From Limisphaerales bacterium (GTDB lineage Bacteria > Verrucomicrobiota > Verrucomicrobiia > Limisphaerales > SXTU01): 43,002 nt of DNA. The stretch is taken from contig WRPG01000046.1 in assembly GCA_009773355.1 (NCBI GenBank), forward strand, positions 1-43,002. Reading direction: 5' to 3'. The notes under the pieces are model-generated. The model had not been told where the DNA came from and ran no database searches. It worked only from the letters and a program-made list of their open reading frames with translations. This document shows, piece by piece, positions 24,890 through 33,734 of the stretch; the first letter of the stretch is position 1; every line of letters begins with the position of its first letter. The position numbers and the translations under genes are program-made.

Positions 24890-26413
24890 ATGTTAGCCAA
24901 GGTCTGTTCCGCTGCCGTGCAGGGCATTGAGGCGTATCCGGTCGAGGTGGAAGTCAACGTCGGCTGGGGCGACACCAAGTTCACGCTGGTGGGCCTGCCG
25001 GACGCGGCGGTGCGCGAGTCGCTCGACCGCGTCACCACGGCGATGACGAACTCGGCGTTCAAGTTCCCGATGGGCAAGACCACCATCAACCTCGCGCCCG
25101 CCGACGTGCGCAAGGAGGGGCCGAGCTTCGACCTGCCCATCGCGCTGGGCTGGCTGGCGGCGAGCGAGCAGATCGAGTCCGACCAGCTCGACAACTTCGC
25201 GATGGTCGGCGAACTGGCGCTGACCGGTGGAGTGCGCCCGGTCAAGGGCGTGCTGCCCATCGCGCTGCGGGCGAAACAGGACGGCAAGGCCGGTGTGCTG
25301 GTGCCGGCGGAAAATGCCGCCGAGGCCGCCGTGGTGCAGGGTTTGCAGGTCATTCCCATCCGCAACCTGCGCGAGGCCGCCGGCTTCCTCGAAGGCGAGG
25401 TGAAGATCGCGCCGGCGAAGGTGGACTTGGAGAAAATCTTCGAATGCGTCACTGACGAGTTGGTGGACATGGCGGATGTGAAGGGCCAGGAGTCCGTGAA
25501 GCGCGCGCTCGAAATCGGTGCGGCTGGCGGCCATAACCTGCTGCTCATCGGCCCGCCGGGAACGGGCAAATCCATGCTGGCCAAGCGGCTGCCCACCATC
25601 CTCCCGCCGCTCACGCTCGACGAGGCGCTGGAGACCACGAAGATTCACAGCATCGTCGGCGCGCTCGCGGCGGGGCAGGCGCTGGTGACGCAGCGGCCGT
25701 TCCGTTCACCGCATCACACCGCGTCGGACGCCGGCTTGCTGGGCGGCAACATCAACCCTACGCCGGGTGAAATCTCGCTCGCGCACAACGGCGTGCTTTT
25801 CCTCGATGAGCTGCCGGAGTTTAAGCGCACCGTGCTGGAGACGATGCGCCAGCCGCTGGAGGACGGCCGGGTGACCATTTCGCGCGCGGCGGGCACGATG
25901 ACGTTCCCCTCCCAGTTCATGCTGGTGGCCGCGATGAACCCGACGCCGGATGGCAAAATGCCCGGTGAGTCAAAGTCCTCGCCCCGCGAGATTCAAAACT
26001 ACCTCGGGCGCATCTCCGGGCCGCTGCTCGACCGCATTGACCTGCACGTCGAGGTGCCGCAGGTGAAGTTCCGCGAGATGCAGGCGGCGAAGCCGGGCGA
26101 GACTTCGGCGCAAGTCCGCGAGCGCGTCATCGCGGCCCGGCGCATCCAGCAGCAGCGTTTCACCGGCAAGAAAGTCACCTGCAACGCCCGCATGGGCAGC
26201 CGCGAGTTGAAGGAGTTTTGCCAGCTCGACGAGGCGGCCGGCGAGCTGCTCCGCCACGCGATGACCGAGATGGGGTTCAGCGCCCGCGCCCATGACCGCA
26301 TCCTGAAAGTCGCGCGCACCATCGCCGACCTCGCCGCCAGCGCGGGCATCACGGCGGAGCATCTGGGCGAGGCGATCCAGTATCGCTCGCTGGACCGGCA
26401 GTTGTGGGGGTGA
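24890..26413 (+). CDS. comM: ComM/YifB-family AAA+ ATPase
   Basis: A 507-residue cytoplasmic protein of normal family length. The N-terminal ChlI-like domain (1-175) is followed by a Mg-chelatase-type AAA+ core with Walker A GPPGTGKS at 221-228, the family motif RPFRSPHHTASDAGLLGG, and Walker B in VLFLDELPEF. The C-terminal Mg_chelatase_C helical domain (about 395-500) has ARAHDRILKVARTIADL. ComM is known in naturally competent bacteria as a branch-migration helicase that aids integration of transformed DNA, and it is also common in non-competent species. It begins 44 nt after the mscS gene. The first 60 residues are duplicated in the fragment at 3501-3740. Confidence 0.93.
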   Translation: MLAKVCSAAVQGIEAYPVEVEVNVGWGDTKFTLVGLPDAAVRESLDRVTTAMTNSAFKFPMGKTTINLAPADVRKEGPSFDLPIALGWLAASEQIESDQLDNFAMVGELALTGGVRPVKGVLPIALRAKQDGKAGVLVPAENAAEAAVVQGLQVIPIRNLREAAGFLEGEVKIAPAKVDLEKIFECVTDELVDMADVKGQESVKRALEIGAAGGHNLLLIGPPGTGKSMLAKRLPTILPPLTLDEALETTKIHSIVGALAAGQALVTQRPFRSPHHTASDAGLLGGNINPTPGEISLAHNGVLFLDELPEFKRTVLETMRQPLEDGRVTISRAAGTMTFPSQFMLVAAMNPTPDGKMPGESKSSPREIQNYLGRISGPLLDRIDLHVEVPQVKFREMQAAKPGETSAQVRERVIAARRIQQQRFTGKKVTCNARMGSRELKEFCQLDEAAGELLRHAMTEMGFSARAHDRILKVARTIADLAASAGITAEHLGEAIQYRSLDRQLWG

Positions 26414-26427
26414 CCTCCGCCCGGAAG

Positions 26428-26790
26428 CTACCGCGCCTCGAACTCCGCGCGCCTTTCCAGCAGCCGGGGTTTGACCTCGCCGATCGCCGTTTCGAGTGCG
26501 GCCAGCCGCGACGCGACAGCCGCGCCATCGCCGGCGTGCGCCAAGTCTTCGATTTCCACCGCGAGCGCCCGCACGGCTGCCGCGCCGACATGGCCCGCGC
26601 ACGTCCGCAACGGGTGCATCGCGTCCTCGACGCCCTGCCAGTCGCCTTTGCGCTCCGCAGCCTGCGCCGCCGCGAGCTTGGTCGGGGCGAAGTCGAGGAA
26701 GAGGTCCACCATGTTGCCGGCGAACTTCGGCCCGCCAATCCGCAGGAGCTTGGCGAGCGCCTCCTCGTCGAGGCTGGGCACCGGTTGCAT
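26428..26790 (-). CDS. Stand-alone Hpt-like phosphotransfer protein
   Basis: A 120-residue all-helical protein read leftward from ATG 26790. The Hpt consensus AHxLKGxxxxxGA appears as MHPLRTCAGHVGA, with the phospho-acceptor candidate His59 kept but Lys replaced by Arg and Gly by Thr. The preceding FLDFAPTKLAAAQAAERKGDW and the following VEIEDLAHAG fit the four-helix bundle. Hpt proteins relay phosphate between the receiver of a hybrid kinase and a final regulator. Candidate partners nearby are the hybrid kinases at 19628-22156 and 22382-24001. The gene converges on comM, with 14 nt between the stops. Confidence 0.75.
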   Translation of the reverse strand: MQPVPSLDEEALAKLLRIGGPKFAGNMVDLFLDFAPTKLAAAQAAERKGDWQGVEDAMHPLRTCAGHVGAAAVRALAVEIEDLAHAGDGAAVASRLAALETAIGEVKPRLLERRAEFEAR

Positions 26791-26862
26791 GGGCAATTGT
26801 TTTCGCGCCCGTCCGCGCGCCGCAAGCATTGAAATCCGCCGGCCCTCTGTCACTCTCGGCCC

Positions 26863-29040
26863 ATGAAACTCTCGTGGTCCAATGCGCTCGTTCTGTCGCT
26901 GGCCGTCGCTTCCAGCACCGTCAAGGCCCAGGTCGTCGAGGCCGACCTCTGCATTTTTGGCGGCACGTCCGGCGGCATCGCGGCGGCGGTGCAGGCGGCG
27001 CGCATGGGCAAGACCGCCGTCATCGTCAACCCGACGAAATATCTCGGCGGCCTCACCACCGGCGGCCTCGGGGCGACGGACATCGGCAACAAGGCGGCCA
27101 TCGGCGGCATTTCGCGCGACTTCTACCACCGGCTCGCGCAGCACTACGCGCAGGACGCGTCGTGGACGCTGGAGACCGCGCCGGATTACTTCGCCAAGCG
27201 CCGCGGCGGGCAAGCGGGCGCGAGCGCACTGACCGGCGCGGACGCGACGATGTGGACCTTCGAGCCGCGCGTGGCGGAGAAGGTTTATTTCCAGATGCTC
27301 GCCGAGTCGAAGACGCCGGTCTATCTGGAGCAGCGCCTCAAGTCCGTGACCAAGGCCGGCCCGCGCATCACGGAAATCACGATGGAGAATGGCCGCGTCT
27401 TCCGCGCGAAGATGTTCATGGACGCGACCTACGAAGGCGACTTGCTGGCGAAGGCGGGCTGCTCATTCCACGTCGGGCGCGAAGCGAATGCGACTTACGG
27501 CGAGACGCTCAACGGCGTCCGCGCCAGCACGCCGCATCACCAGTTCACCGTGCCGGTGGATCCGTATGTGAAGCCCGGCGACGCGGCGAGCGGCCTGCTG
27601 CCCTTCATCCAGCCCGGTGACGGCGGTAAGCCCGGCGACGGCGACAAGGCCACGCAGGCTTACAACTACCGCCTCTGCTTCACGACCGACCCGAAGAACC
27701 GCCTGCCCGCGCAAAAGCCGCAGGGCATGCCGCAGCCGAAGTGGGACGCGCTGCTCAAAGCCGCGAACGGCAGCCTTCCTGTCACGCCGCCCGCCAACTA
27801 CGACGCGAAGCAGTTCGAGCTGCTCGGCCGCTACCTCGTGGCGCTCGTCGCCGCGAACAAGAACCCGCGCCTCGCGCAGTTCTGGAACCCGATCTGGATG
27901 CCCAACCACAAAACTGACATCAACAACAACGGCGGCTTCAGCACGGATTTCATCGGGCGCAACTACGATTATCCGAACGCCGACTACGCCACGCGTGAGC
28001 GCATCGCGAAGGAGCACGAGGCTTATATCCGCGGCTTTTGCACCTTCCTCGCCACCGACCCGCGCGTGCCCGAGGACATGCGCCGCGAGATGCAAGGCTG
28101 GGGGCCGAGCCGGGACGAGTTTCTCGACACCGACGGCTGGTCCCGCGAGATGTATGTCCGCGAGGCGCGCCGGCTCGTGGGCGAATACGTGATGAGCGAG
28201 AAGAACTGCCGCGCCGTGGAGACCATCACCGACTCCGTGGGCCTCGGCGCCTACAACATGGACTCGCACAACTGCCAACGCATCGTGAAGAACGGCAAGG
28301 TGGAAAACGAGGGCGACGTGCAGGTGCCGCCGATGAAGCCCTACCCCGTCTCCTACCGGTCCATCATCCCGAAGGCCGCCGAGTGCGACAACCTGTTCGT
28401 CCCCGTCTGCCTCAGCTCGTCGCACATCGCCTACGGCAGCATCCGCATGGAGCCGGTCTTCATGGTGCTCGGCCAGAGCGCGGCGACGGCGGCGGCCATC
28501 GCGATTGATGACAAGGTGCCGGTGCAGAAGGTGAACTATGACAAGCTCCGCGCCCGCCTTGTCGCCGACAAGCAAGTCCTCGACTGGACCGGCGGCGGCA
28601 CCGCGTCCGGCGGTGGCAAGTTCATTGACCCGAAGTCGCTCGCCGGCATCGTGCTCGACGACGCGGACGCGAAACAAGCCGGCCATTGGAGCGAGTCCTT
28701 CTCCTCCACCTGGCGCGTGGGCCGCGGCTACCATCACGACAGCAACGCGGGCAAAGGCGAGTCCACTGCCGTCTTCACGCCCGACATCCCTGCGGCGGGC
28801 GACTACGAAATCATCCTCTTCAACGCCCCGAACGCGAACCGCGCCAGCAACGTCCCCGTGACCGTGAGCATCTCCGGCCAGCCGGCGAAGACGGTGAAGG
28901 TGGACCAGAAGTCGAAAGGCGAAATCTCGCTGGGCAAGTTCAAGCTCCCCGCCGGCAAGACCACCACCGTGACCGTTTCCAACAAGGACACCGACGGCTA
29001 CGTCATCCTCGATGGCGTGCAGTTCAAGCCGGTGAAATAG
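26863..29040 (+). CDS. Secreted FAD-dependent oxidoreductase with golvesin-like C-terminus
   Basis: A 725-residue exported protein with a signal peptide (1-22, cleavage near VKA-Q). An FAD_oxidored-type Rossmann domain begins with a dinucleotide-binding glycine motif in its variant form, GGTSGG at 33-38 (CIFGGTSGGIAAAVQAAR), followed by YLGGLTTGGLGATD. Further family motifs are FMDATYEGDLLAKAG, IIPKAAECDNLFVPVCLS and GQSAATAAAIA. The last 130 residues (GRGYHHDSNAGKGESTAVFTP...GYVILDGVQF) resemble the golvesin/xanthan-lyase carbohydrate-binding-like domain. Such secreted flavoproteins are abundant in Verrucomicrobiota and Planctomycetota and are often linked to polysaccharide breakdown; the substrate here is unknown. 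It diverges from the Hpt gene across 72 nt. Confidence 0.9.
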   Translation: MKLSWSNALVLSLAVASSTVKAQVVEADLCIFGGTSGGIAAAVQAARMGKTAVIVNPTKYLGGLTTGGLGATDIGNKAAIGGISRDFYHRLAQHYAQDASWTLETAPDYFAKRRGGQAGASALTGADATMWTFEPRVAEKVYFQMLAESKTPVYLEQRLKSVTKAGPRITEITMENGRVFRAKMFMDATYEGDLLAKAGCSFHVGREANATYGETLNGVRASTPHHQFTVPVDPYVKPGDAASGLLPFIQPGDGGKPGDGDKATQAYNYRLCFTTDPKNRLPAQKPQGMPQPKWDALLKAANGSLPVTPPANYDAKQFELLGRYLVALVAANKNPRLAQFWNPIWMPNHKTDINNNGGFSTDFIGRNYDYPNADYATRERIAKEHEAYIRGFCTFLATDPRVPEDMRREMQGWGPSRDEFLDTDGWSREMYVREARRLVGEYVMSEKNCRAVETITDSVGLGAYNMDSHNCQRIVKNGKVENEGDVQVPPMKPYPVSYRSIIPKAAECDNLFVPVCLSSSHIAYGSIRMEPVFMVLGQSAATAAAIAIDDKVPVQKVNYDKLRARLVADKQVLDWTGGGTASGGGKFIDPKSLAGIVLDDADAKQAGHWSESFSSTWRVGRGYHHDSNAGKGESTAVFTPDIPAAGDYEIILFNAPNANRASNVPVTVSISGQPAKTVKVDQKSKGEISLGKFKLPAGKTTTVTVSNKDTDGYVILDGVQFKPVK

Positions 29041-29140
29041 GTCGGGGGTTGCCAGCGCGACCTTCCAACTCACAACAACCGCTCAAGCGGGGGATATTGC
29101 ATGGCAGGACAGGCGAGACGCACGGCCCTACCCATGAACC

Positions 29141-29206
29141 GGAGCGCCGAGCATTTCTCGGCAGGAGCGGACAAACACCCCAAAACCGAGCAATGCTCGG
29201 CGCTCC
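29141..29206 (+). repeat. Palindromic element, GGAGCGCCGAGCATT type
   Basis: The 21-nt arms at 29141-29161 and 29186-29206 are inverted copies with one mismatch and a 24-nt loop. The element lies in the 331-nt gap (29041-29371) between the convergent FAD-oxidoreductase and Sel1 genes. The rest of the gap shows no gene that I can support. The hairpin could also serve as a bidirectional terminator. Confidence 0.85.
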
Positions 29207-29371
29207 GCCCCGGTTCGGGGGCCGAAATCGCGGCGGTCGGCGGGCTGTGGATTTCCTCCCCGCTTGGGTGGGAGAGGAAGTCGGGGCCGAGATGCGCCCC
29301 GCGTCAACCTGCTCGCGCGGCGAACAAAGAAGGAACGCCGGCCTCCGACGGCCGCGGACAGCTCAAAACGC

Positions 29372-31054
29372 TCACTTCGAGCGGTGCATCTTGAAGCTGC
29401 TCGCGTGGGCCTTGGCCGGCTCGGGGTTCCACTCCGGCAGGCTGGTCTTGGGCGCCGGGGCCGGCGCGGCCAAGGCGAGCTGCTCCACCTGGTGCATCAT
29501 CGCGGAGAGGTTCACGTTGGCCTTGGACAACTCGAACTGCGCCTTCTTCAGCTCCGCCTCCAAACCCCGCAGCCGGGTTTGAAACGCATAAAGCATGTAG
29601 ATGCCCAGAAACAGAATGGCAGCGGAGATCAAGGCGCTGACGATGGCAATCCACTTGAGATCATTGTCGCTGCCGGGATGCGGGGCTGCGGTGGTCGCAG
29701 GCGCGGCTTCCCGGGGGCGCAGCTCTGGCTGTGGTTCGCGGGCCCGGGCCGGTTCAGTGAACAGGCTGCCGGGGTTGGTGTCCGTGCCACTGGGCGGGAG
29801 GGTGAACAGGTCGCGCGTGGCGGTGGCTGGCGCAGGTTCCTTCGCTCCGGGTGGCGGCGTGAATGGTGGCAAGCTCGGCTCCTTCCCGGTGGTGTCGGCC
29901 ACGGCTGGCTTGGTGGACGCCGGGGCCATCGCCTTGCCGGGAGGCGGGAGCGTGGGCGTGGCGGGCAGCGGCTCTCTCATGCCGATGGCCGAGGGGTTCA
30001 AGTTCGTGTCCTGACCGGGCGAGGAAAACGTCAGTCCGCTGGTGAACGGCGGTGCGGTGAAAGGAACTTCCCTGCCCGTCGCTGTCGGACTGGAAAACGC
30101 GGCGGACGGAGTTCTGCCGATTCCCTGCCCGGATGCCGCAGCGGTCATCGGTGACACGACCGGAGGCGTGCCGGACGCGGTGGCTGGCGGATTGCGATCC
30201 ACCTGCGCAAGATACTGAATGGCTGGCTTATGGCCAAAGGCTGCCGCCTTCTCCATCCACGCACGGCCTTCCGCCTCGTTCCGTTCCGTCCCCTCCCCGG
30301 CGAGCAGCGCACGTCCGTAGTCGAACTGTGCTTCGGGCCAGCTTTGCAGCGCCGCCTTGCGAATCCACTTCGTGGCTGTCTCCAAGTCCATGGTAACTCC
30401 CTCGCCCAACTGATACAGCCGACCGAGGAGAAACTGCGCCCGCGGATCATCCTGATAGGCCGCCCGCCGCAGCCAGGAGGCCGCCTCCACACGGTCACGC
30501 TCAACTCCGTTGCCATGCACATAGGCCAGCCCAACATTGCACTGGGAACGGGCGTCCCCCTGTTCCGCTGCCTTGCGGAACCAGTCGAAGGCTTTCTTCG
30601 TGTCCTTGGGCACCCCCTCGCCCTTCAAGTAGCAGAGCGCGATGTTGTATTGCGCGTCTGGCAGGCCCTGCGCCGCAGCGAGTCCATACCACTTCACCGC
30701 TTCGCGGAGATCGGCGGGCACGCCCTCGCCCTGATCGTAGAGGGTGCCCAACACATACTGCGCAAACGGGTCGCGCTGGTTTGCTGCTAGCCGCAGCCAG
30801 CGGATGCCTTCGGCAAGATCCTTCGTGACGCCCTCTCCGCTGAGGTAGGCGTTGGCCACCAGCCGTTGCGCAATGACATCCCCCTTCGTCGCCGCGTCCC
30901 GGAGTTCACTCAAGGAACGGGCTGCGGGGCCGCGCCCCAGGAGCGACTGCGCCCCCGTCTGTGCGCTGAAGTTGAAGAAGACCGCCGCCACCACCGCCAT
31001 CCCCAACCGGACAAGGGGGAATCCTGGCCGGAAGGACGCGAAAAGTTTGCTCAT
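29372..31054 (-). CDS. Sel1-repeat protein with C-terminal TM segment and coiled coil
   Basis: A 560-residue protein read leftward from ATG 31054. The N-terminus has a basic stretch and the hydrophobic core LGMAVVAAVFFNFSAQTGAQ (signal peptide or anchor). Six Sel1-type TPR-like repeats (about 45-275) carry the pattern AQYxLGxLYxxGEGVxxDxxEAxKWxxxAA. A Pro/Thr/Ala-rich linker of about 170 residues follows. Near 475-500 is a transmembrane helix (WIAIVSALISAAILFLGIYML), and after it a charged coiled coil (LRGLEAELKKAQFELSKANVNLSAMM). Sel1 repeats mediate protein-protein contacts, often in envelope stress or secretion assemblies. It is divergent from the hydrolase at 31187. Longer upstream starts would put non-signal sequence before the hydrophobic core. 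Confidence 0.85.
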   Translation of the reverse strand: MSKLFASFRPGFPLVRLGMAVVAAVFFNFSAQTGAQSLLGRGPAARSLSELRDAATKGDVIAQRLVANAYLSGEGVTKDLAEGIRWLRLAANQRDPFAQYVLGTLYDQGEGVPADLREAVKWYGLAAAQGLPDAQYNIALCYLKGEGVPKDTKKAFDWFRKAAEQGDARSQCNVGLAYVHGNGVERDRVEAASWLRRAAYQDDPRAQFLLGRLYQLGEGVTMDLETATKWIRKAALQSWPEAQFDYGRALLAGEGTERNEAEGRAWMEKAAAFGHKPAIQYLAQVDRNPPATASGTPPVVSPMTAAASGQGIGRTPSAAFSSPTATGREVPFTAPPFTSGLTFSSPGQDTNLNPSAIGMREPLPATPTLPPPGKAMAPASTKPAVADTTGKEPSLPPFTPPPGAKEPAPATATRDLFTLPPSGTDTNPGSLFTEPARAREPQPELRPREAAPATTAAPHPGSDNDLKWIAIVSALISAAILFLGIYMLYAFQTRLRGLEAELKKAQFELSKANVNLSAMMHQVEQLALAAPAPAPKTSLPEWNPEPAKAHASSFKMHRSK

Positions 31055-31186
31055 AAAAGCGACCGGCACCGCGCTCACCTGACAAAGGAAATTCTGCTGC
31101 GGGCCAAGCGGCGGCATCGTGTAAGTCGTCATTGGCAGTGTCAAGGTCGCGCTTGCCCGGCACGCTCCGGGCGCTACGCTCCCGCC

Positions 31187-33508
31187 ATGCGCTCCCAGTT
31201 TTACGCCTCGCTCGCCCTCGGTTTCCTCGGTGCCTGCTGCCATGTTTTTGCCGCGCCGCTGCCGGGCACCGCCCCGCTCACGCGCACGGGCGACTACTCC
31301 GAGCAGATGGTCGCCGGCATCCAGAGGTTCCTGCTGCGCGAGACGGAGAACTCGGTCGTCGCGCGGGCGCAGTTCTGGAAGCGCGATCTCAGTTCGCCCG
31401 AGGCTTACAACAAATCCGTCGAGCCGAACCGCCAGCACCTCGCGCAGATCCTCGGCGTGGTGGACAAGCGCGTGCCGTTCAGGGCGCTGGAACACGTTGC
31501 CTCCACGCGTGACTCGGCGGTGGTCGCAGAGACGCCCGATTACACCGTGTTCGCCGTGCGCTGGCCGGTGCTGGAGGGCGTGACCGGCGAAGGTCTTCTG
31601 CTCGAACCCAAGCGGACGCCGACGCCGCGCGCGCAAGTCATCGCGATGCCCGACGCCGACCAGACACCAGAGCAGCTCGCGGGCGTCGCGCCCGGCAGGA
31701 ACGCCTGGGCGCGCTCGCTCGCTGCCGCCGGCTGCCGCGTCGTCATCCCGACGCTCATTGACCGGCGCGACGAATGGTCCGGCAACCCGCGCATCCGGTT
31801 CACCAACCAGCCGCATCGCGAATGGGTTTACCGGCAGGCGTTCATGCTGGGCCGCACCGTCATCGGCTACGAAGTGCAGAAGGTGCTGGCGCTCGTGGAC
31901 TGGTTGGAAGCGCGGAACGCGGAACCCGGAACGCGGAAAGCCCCGGTCGGCGTCGCCGGCCAAGCCGAAGGCGGCTTGCTCGCACTCCACGCCGCCGCGC
32001 TGGACACGCGCATCTCCGCCGCGCTGGTCAGCGGCTACTTCGATTCGCGGCAGGGACTTTGGAAGGAACCCATCTACCGGAATGTCTTCGGCCTCCTCCG
32101 CGAGTTCGGCGACGCCGAGCTGGCCAGCCTCATCCATCCGCGCCCGTTGCTCATTGAGCACAGCTCCGGGCCGACCATCACCGGCCCGCCCGTCGCGCGC
32201 GCGGGCCGCTCCGGCGGCGCGGCTCCCGGCAAGTGGAGCCTGCCGGACTTGTCGTCCGTGCAAGCCGAGGCCGCCCGCGTGGGCAAGCTGACCGGCAAAG
32301 CCCCGGAAGTTTTCCACGGCAACGGCGGGGCCACCACCGGCCCCGGCTCCATCCGCACGCTGGAGGCATTGCTCAAGTCCGTCGGCGTGAACGCGCGCCT
32401 GGACTTCCCGCCCGAGCAACCGCTCGGCGACGCGCGCAAGGACTTCAGCGCTGACGACCGCCAGCGCCGGCAGGTGAAGGAGCTGGAGAACTACACTCAG
32501 AACTTGCTTCGCGTGGCGACCTACATGCGCGACGAGTCCTTCTGGGCGAAGGCCAAGGTGCCCAACGCCGCCGCGTGGGACACGGCGCGCAAGCCGTGGC
32601 AGAGCAACTTCTGGCACACGGTCAACGGCAAGCTCCCTTCACCGAACATCCCGGCCAGCGCGCGCTCGAAGGAGATTCTGAACACCGCCAAGTTCACCGG
32701 CTACGACGTGACGCTCGACGTGCTGCCGGATGTGTTTGCGTGGGGGATTCTTTTGCTGCCGAAGGACCTCAAGCCCGGCGAGCGCCGCCCCGTGGTCGTC
32801 TGCCAGCACGGCCTCGAAGGCGTGCCGATGGACACCGTGACGACAAACAAGGCCGACCGCGCCTGGGCCGCCTACAAGGGTTTCTCCACCGCGCTCGTGG
32901 AGCGGGGCTTCATCGTCTTTGCGCCGCACAACCCGTATCGCGGCAAGGACGAGTTCCGCAACATCCAGCGGCTCGCCAACCCGCTCGGCACGCACCTCTT
33001 CTCCGTCATCTTCGCCCAGCACGAGCGGATTCTGGAGTGGCTCGGCGCGCAGCCGTTCGTGGACAAGTCGCGCATCGGCTTCTACGGCCTGAGCTACGGC
33101 GGCAAGTCCGCGATGCGCATCCCGGCGGCGCTCGACGGCTACTGCCTCTCGATCTGCTCGGCGGACTTCAACGAGTGGGTCTGGAAAAACGCGACCGTGG
33201 ACTGGCGCGGCAGTTACTTGTTCACCGGCGAATACGAGATCTTCGAGTGGAACCTCGGCCACACCTTCAACTACGCGGAGATGGCCGCGCTCATCGCGCC
33301 GCGCCCGTTCATGGTCGAGCGCGGGCACGAGGACGGCGTGGGCATTGACGAGTGGGTCAACTTCGAGTTTGCGAAGATCCGACGCTTCTACAACAAGCTC
33401 GGCATCGGCGACCGCGCGGAGATCGAGCACTTCGACGGCCCGCACACCATCAACGGCCAGGGCACCTACGACTTCCTGCACAAGCACCTGAACTGGCCGA
33501 AGCGGTGA
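31187..33508 (+). CDS. Secreted tandem alpha/beta-hydrolase, first domain lacking the serine
   Basis: A 773-residue protein from ATG 31187 with a signal peptide (SLALGFLGACCHVFA, cleavage near residue 23). It has two alpha/beta-hydrolase-like halves. In the first, the nucleophile elbow reads GVAGQAEGG with Ala260 where GxSxG has Ser, so this half is probably non-catalytic. In the second, the elbow GFYGLSYGG has Ser636, and the late FDGPHTINGQGTYDFLHKHL supplies the probable catalytic His; HEDGVGIDEW is a candidate region for the acid. It resembles Verrucomicrobial and planctomycetal dienelactone-hydrolase/acetyl-xylan-esterase-like proteins, so an ester or glycoside-decoration substrate is plausible but unproven. 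It is divergent from the Sel1 gene. Confidence 0.85.
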   Translation: MRSQFYASLALGFLGACCHVFAAPLPGTAPLTRTGDYSEQMVAGIQRFLLRETENSVVARAQFWKRDLSSPEAYNKSVEPNRQHLAQILGVVDKRVPFRALEHVASTRDSAVVAETPDYTVFAVRWPVLEGVTGEGLLLEPKRTPTPRAQVIAMPDADQTPEQLAGVAPGRNAWARSLAAAGCRVVIPTLIDRRDEWSGNPRIRFTNQPHREWVYRQAFMLGRTVIGYEVQKVLALVDWLEARNAEPGTRKAPVGVAGQAEGGLLALHAAALDTRISAALVSGYFDSRQGLWKEPIYRNVFGLLREFGDAELASLIHPRPLLIEHSSGPTITGPPVARAGRSGGAAPGKWSLPDLSSVQAEAARVGKLTGKAPEVFHGNGGATTGPGSIRTLEALLKSVGVNARLDFPPEQPLGDARKDFSADDRQRRQVKELENYTQNLLRVATYMRDESFWAKAKVPNAAAWDTARKPWQSNFWHTVNGKLPSPNIPASARSKEILNTAKFTGYDVTLDVLPDVFAWGILLLPKDLKPGERRPVVVCQHGLEGVPMDTVTTNKADRAWAAYKGFSTALVERGFIVFAPHNPYRGKDEFRNIQRLANPLGTHLFSVIFAQHERILEWLGAQPFVDKSRIGFYGLSYGGKSAMRIPAALDGYCLSICSADFNEWVWKNATVDWRGSYLFTGEYEIFEWNLGHTFNYAEMAALIAPRPFMVERGHEDGVGIDEWVNFEFAKIRRFYNKLGIGDRAEIEHFDGPHTINGQGTYDFLHKHLNWPKR

Positions 33509-33511
33509 GCT

Positions 33512-33607
33512 GTGCCGACGGTTTGCAACCGACGTGTTGAGGGGCTGAAACAACCGATCCGTTTCAAAAGCCGGCGCCTTCGGACGGCGGTTACAAACCG
33601 CCGGCAC
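33512..33607 (+). repeat. Palindromic element, GTGCCGACGGTTTGCAACCG type
   Basis: The 23-nt arms at 33512-33534 and 33585-33607 are inverted copies with three mismatches. An inner TGAAAC/GTTTCA stem lies at 33545-33566. The element starts 4 nt after the hydrolase stop codon and ends 11 nt before the tRNA fragment, so it fills the gap at the chromosome/mobile-element border. Confidence 0.85.
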
Positions 33608-33617
33608 AAGGGGAAAT

Positions 33618-33674
33618 TGGCGGAAGGAGTAGGATTCGAACCTACGGTTCGTTTTCGACCGAAGCCGTTGTCAA
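33618..33674 (-). tRNA. 3' fragment of a tRNA-Ser-like gene (attachment-site remnant)
   Basis: On the minus strand the sequence has a T-arm (GTAGGTTCGAATCCTAC, complement of 33629-33645), a long variable arm that can pair (GGTCG-AAAA-CGAACC), a 7-nt acceptor strand TCCTTCC, discriminator G and an encoded CCA ending at 33618. A long variable arm with discriminator G fits tRNA-Ser. No matching 5' half (GGAAGGA acceptor strand) exists to the right, where the integrase gene begins. This is therefore the displaced 3' end left when the element integrated. The point where tRNA identity stops, near 33674, is approximate. Confidence 0.7.
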
Positions 33675-33734
33675 TTTATTGGATTTCTGATAGCTCTAAA
33701 CACCGTTGACAGAACTAGTTGTTATGCAAAAGTT

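Noticed and set aside
29101-29394. Rightward open frame between the FAD oxidoreductase and Sel1 genes
   Set aside because: It runs through a palindromic element and into the end of the Sel1 gene, and has no domain or plausible translation start signal.
33512-33709. Small rightward open frame containing GVGFEPT
   Set aside because: This peptide is a well-known artefact of reading the antisense of a tRNA 3' end. The region is a palindromic repeat plus a tRNA-Ser fragment.
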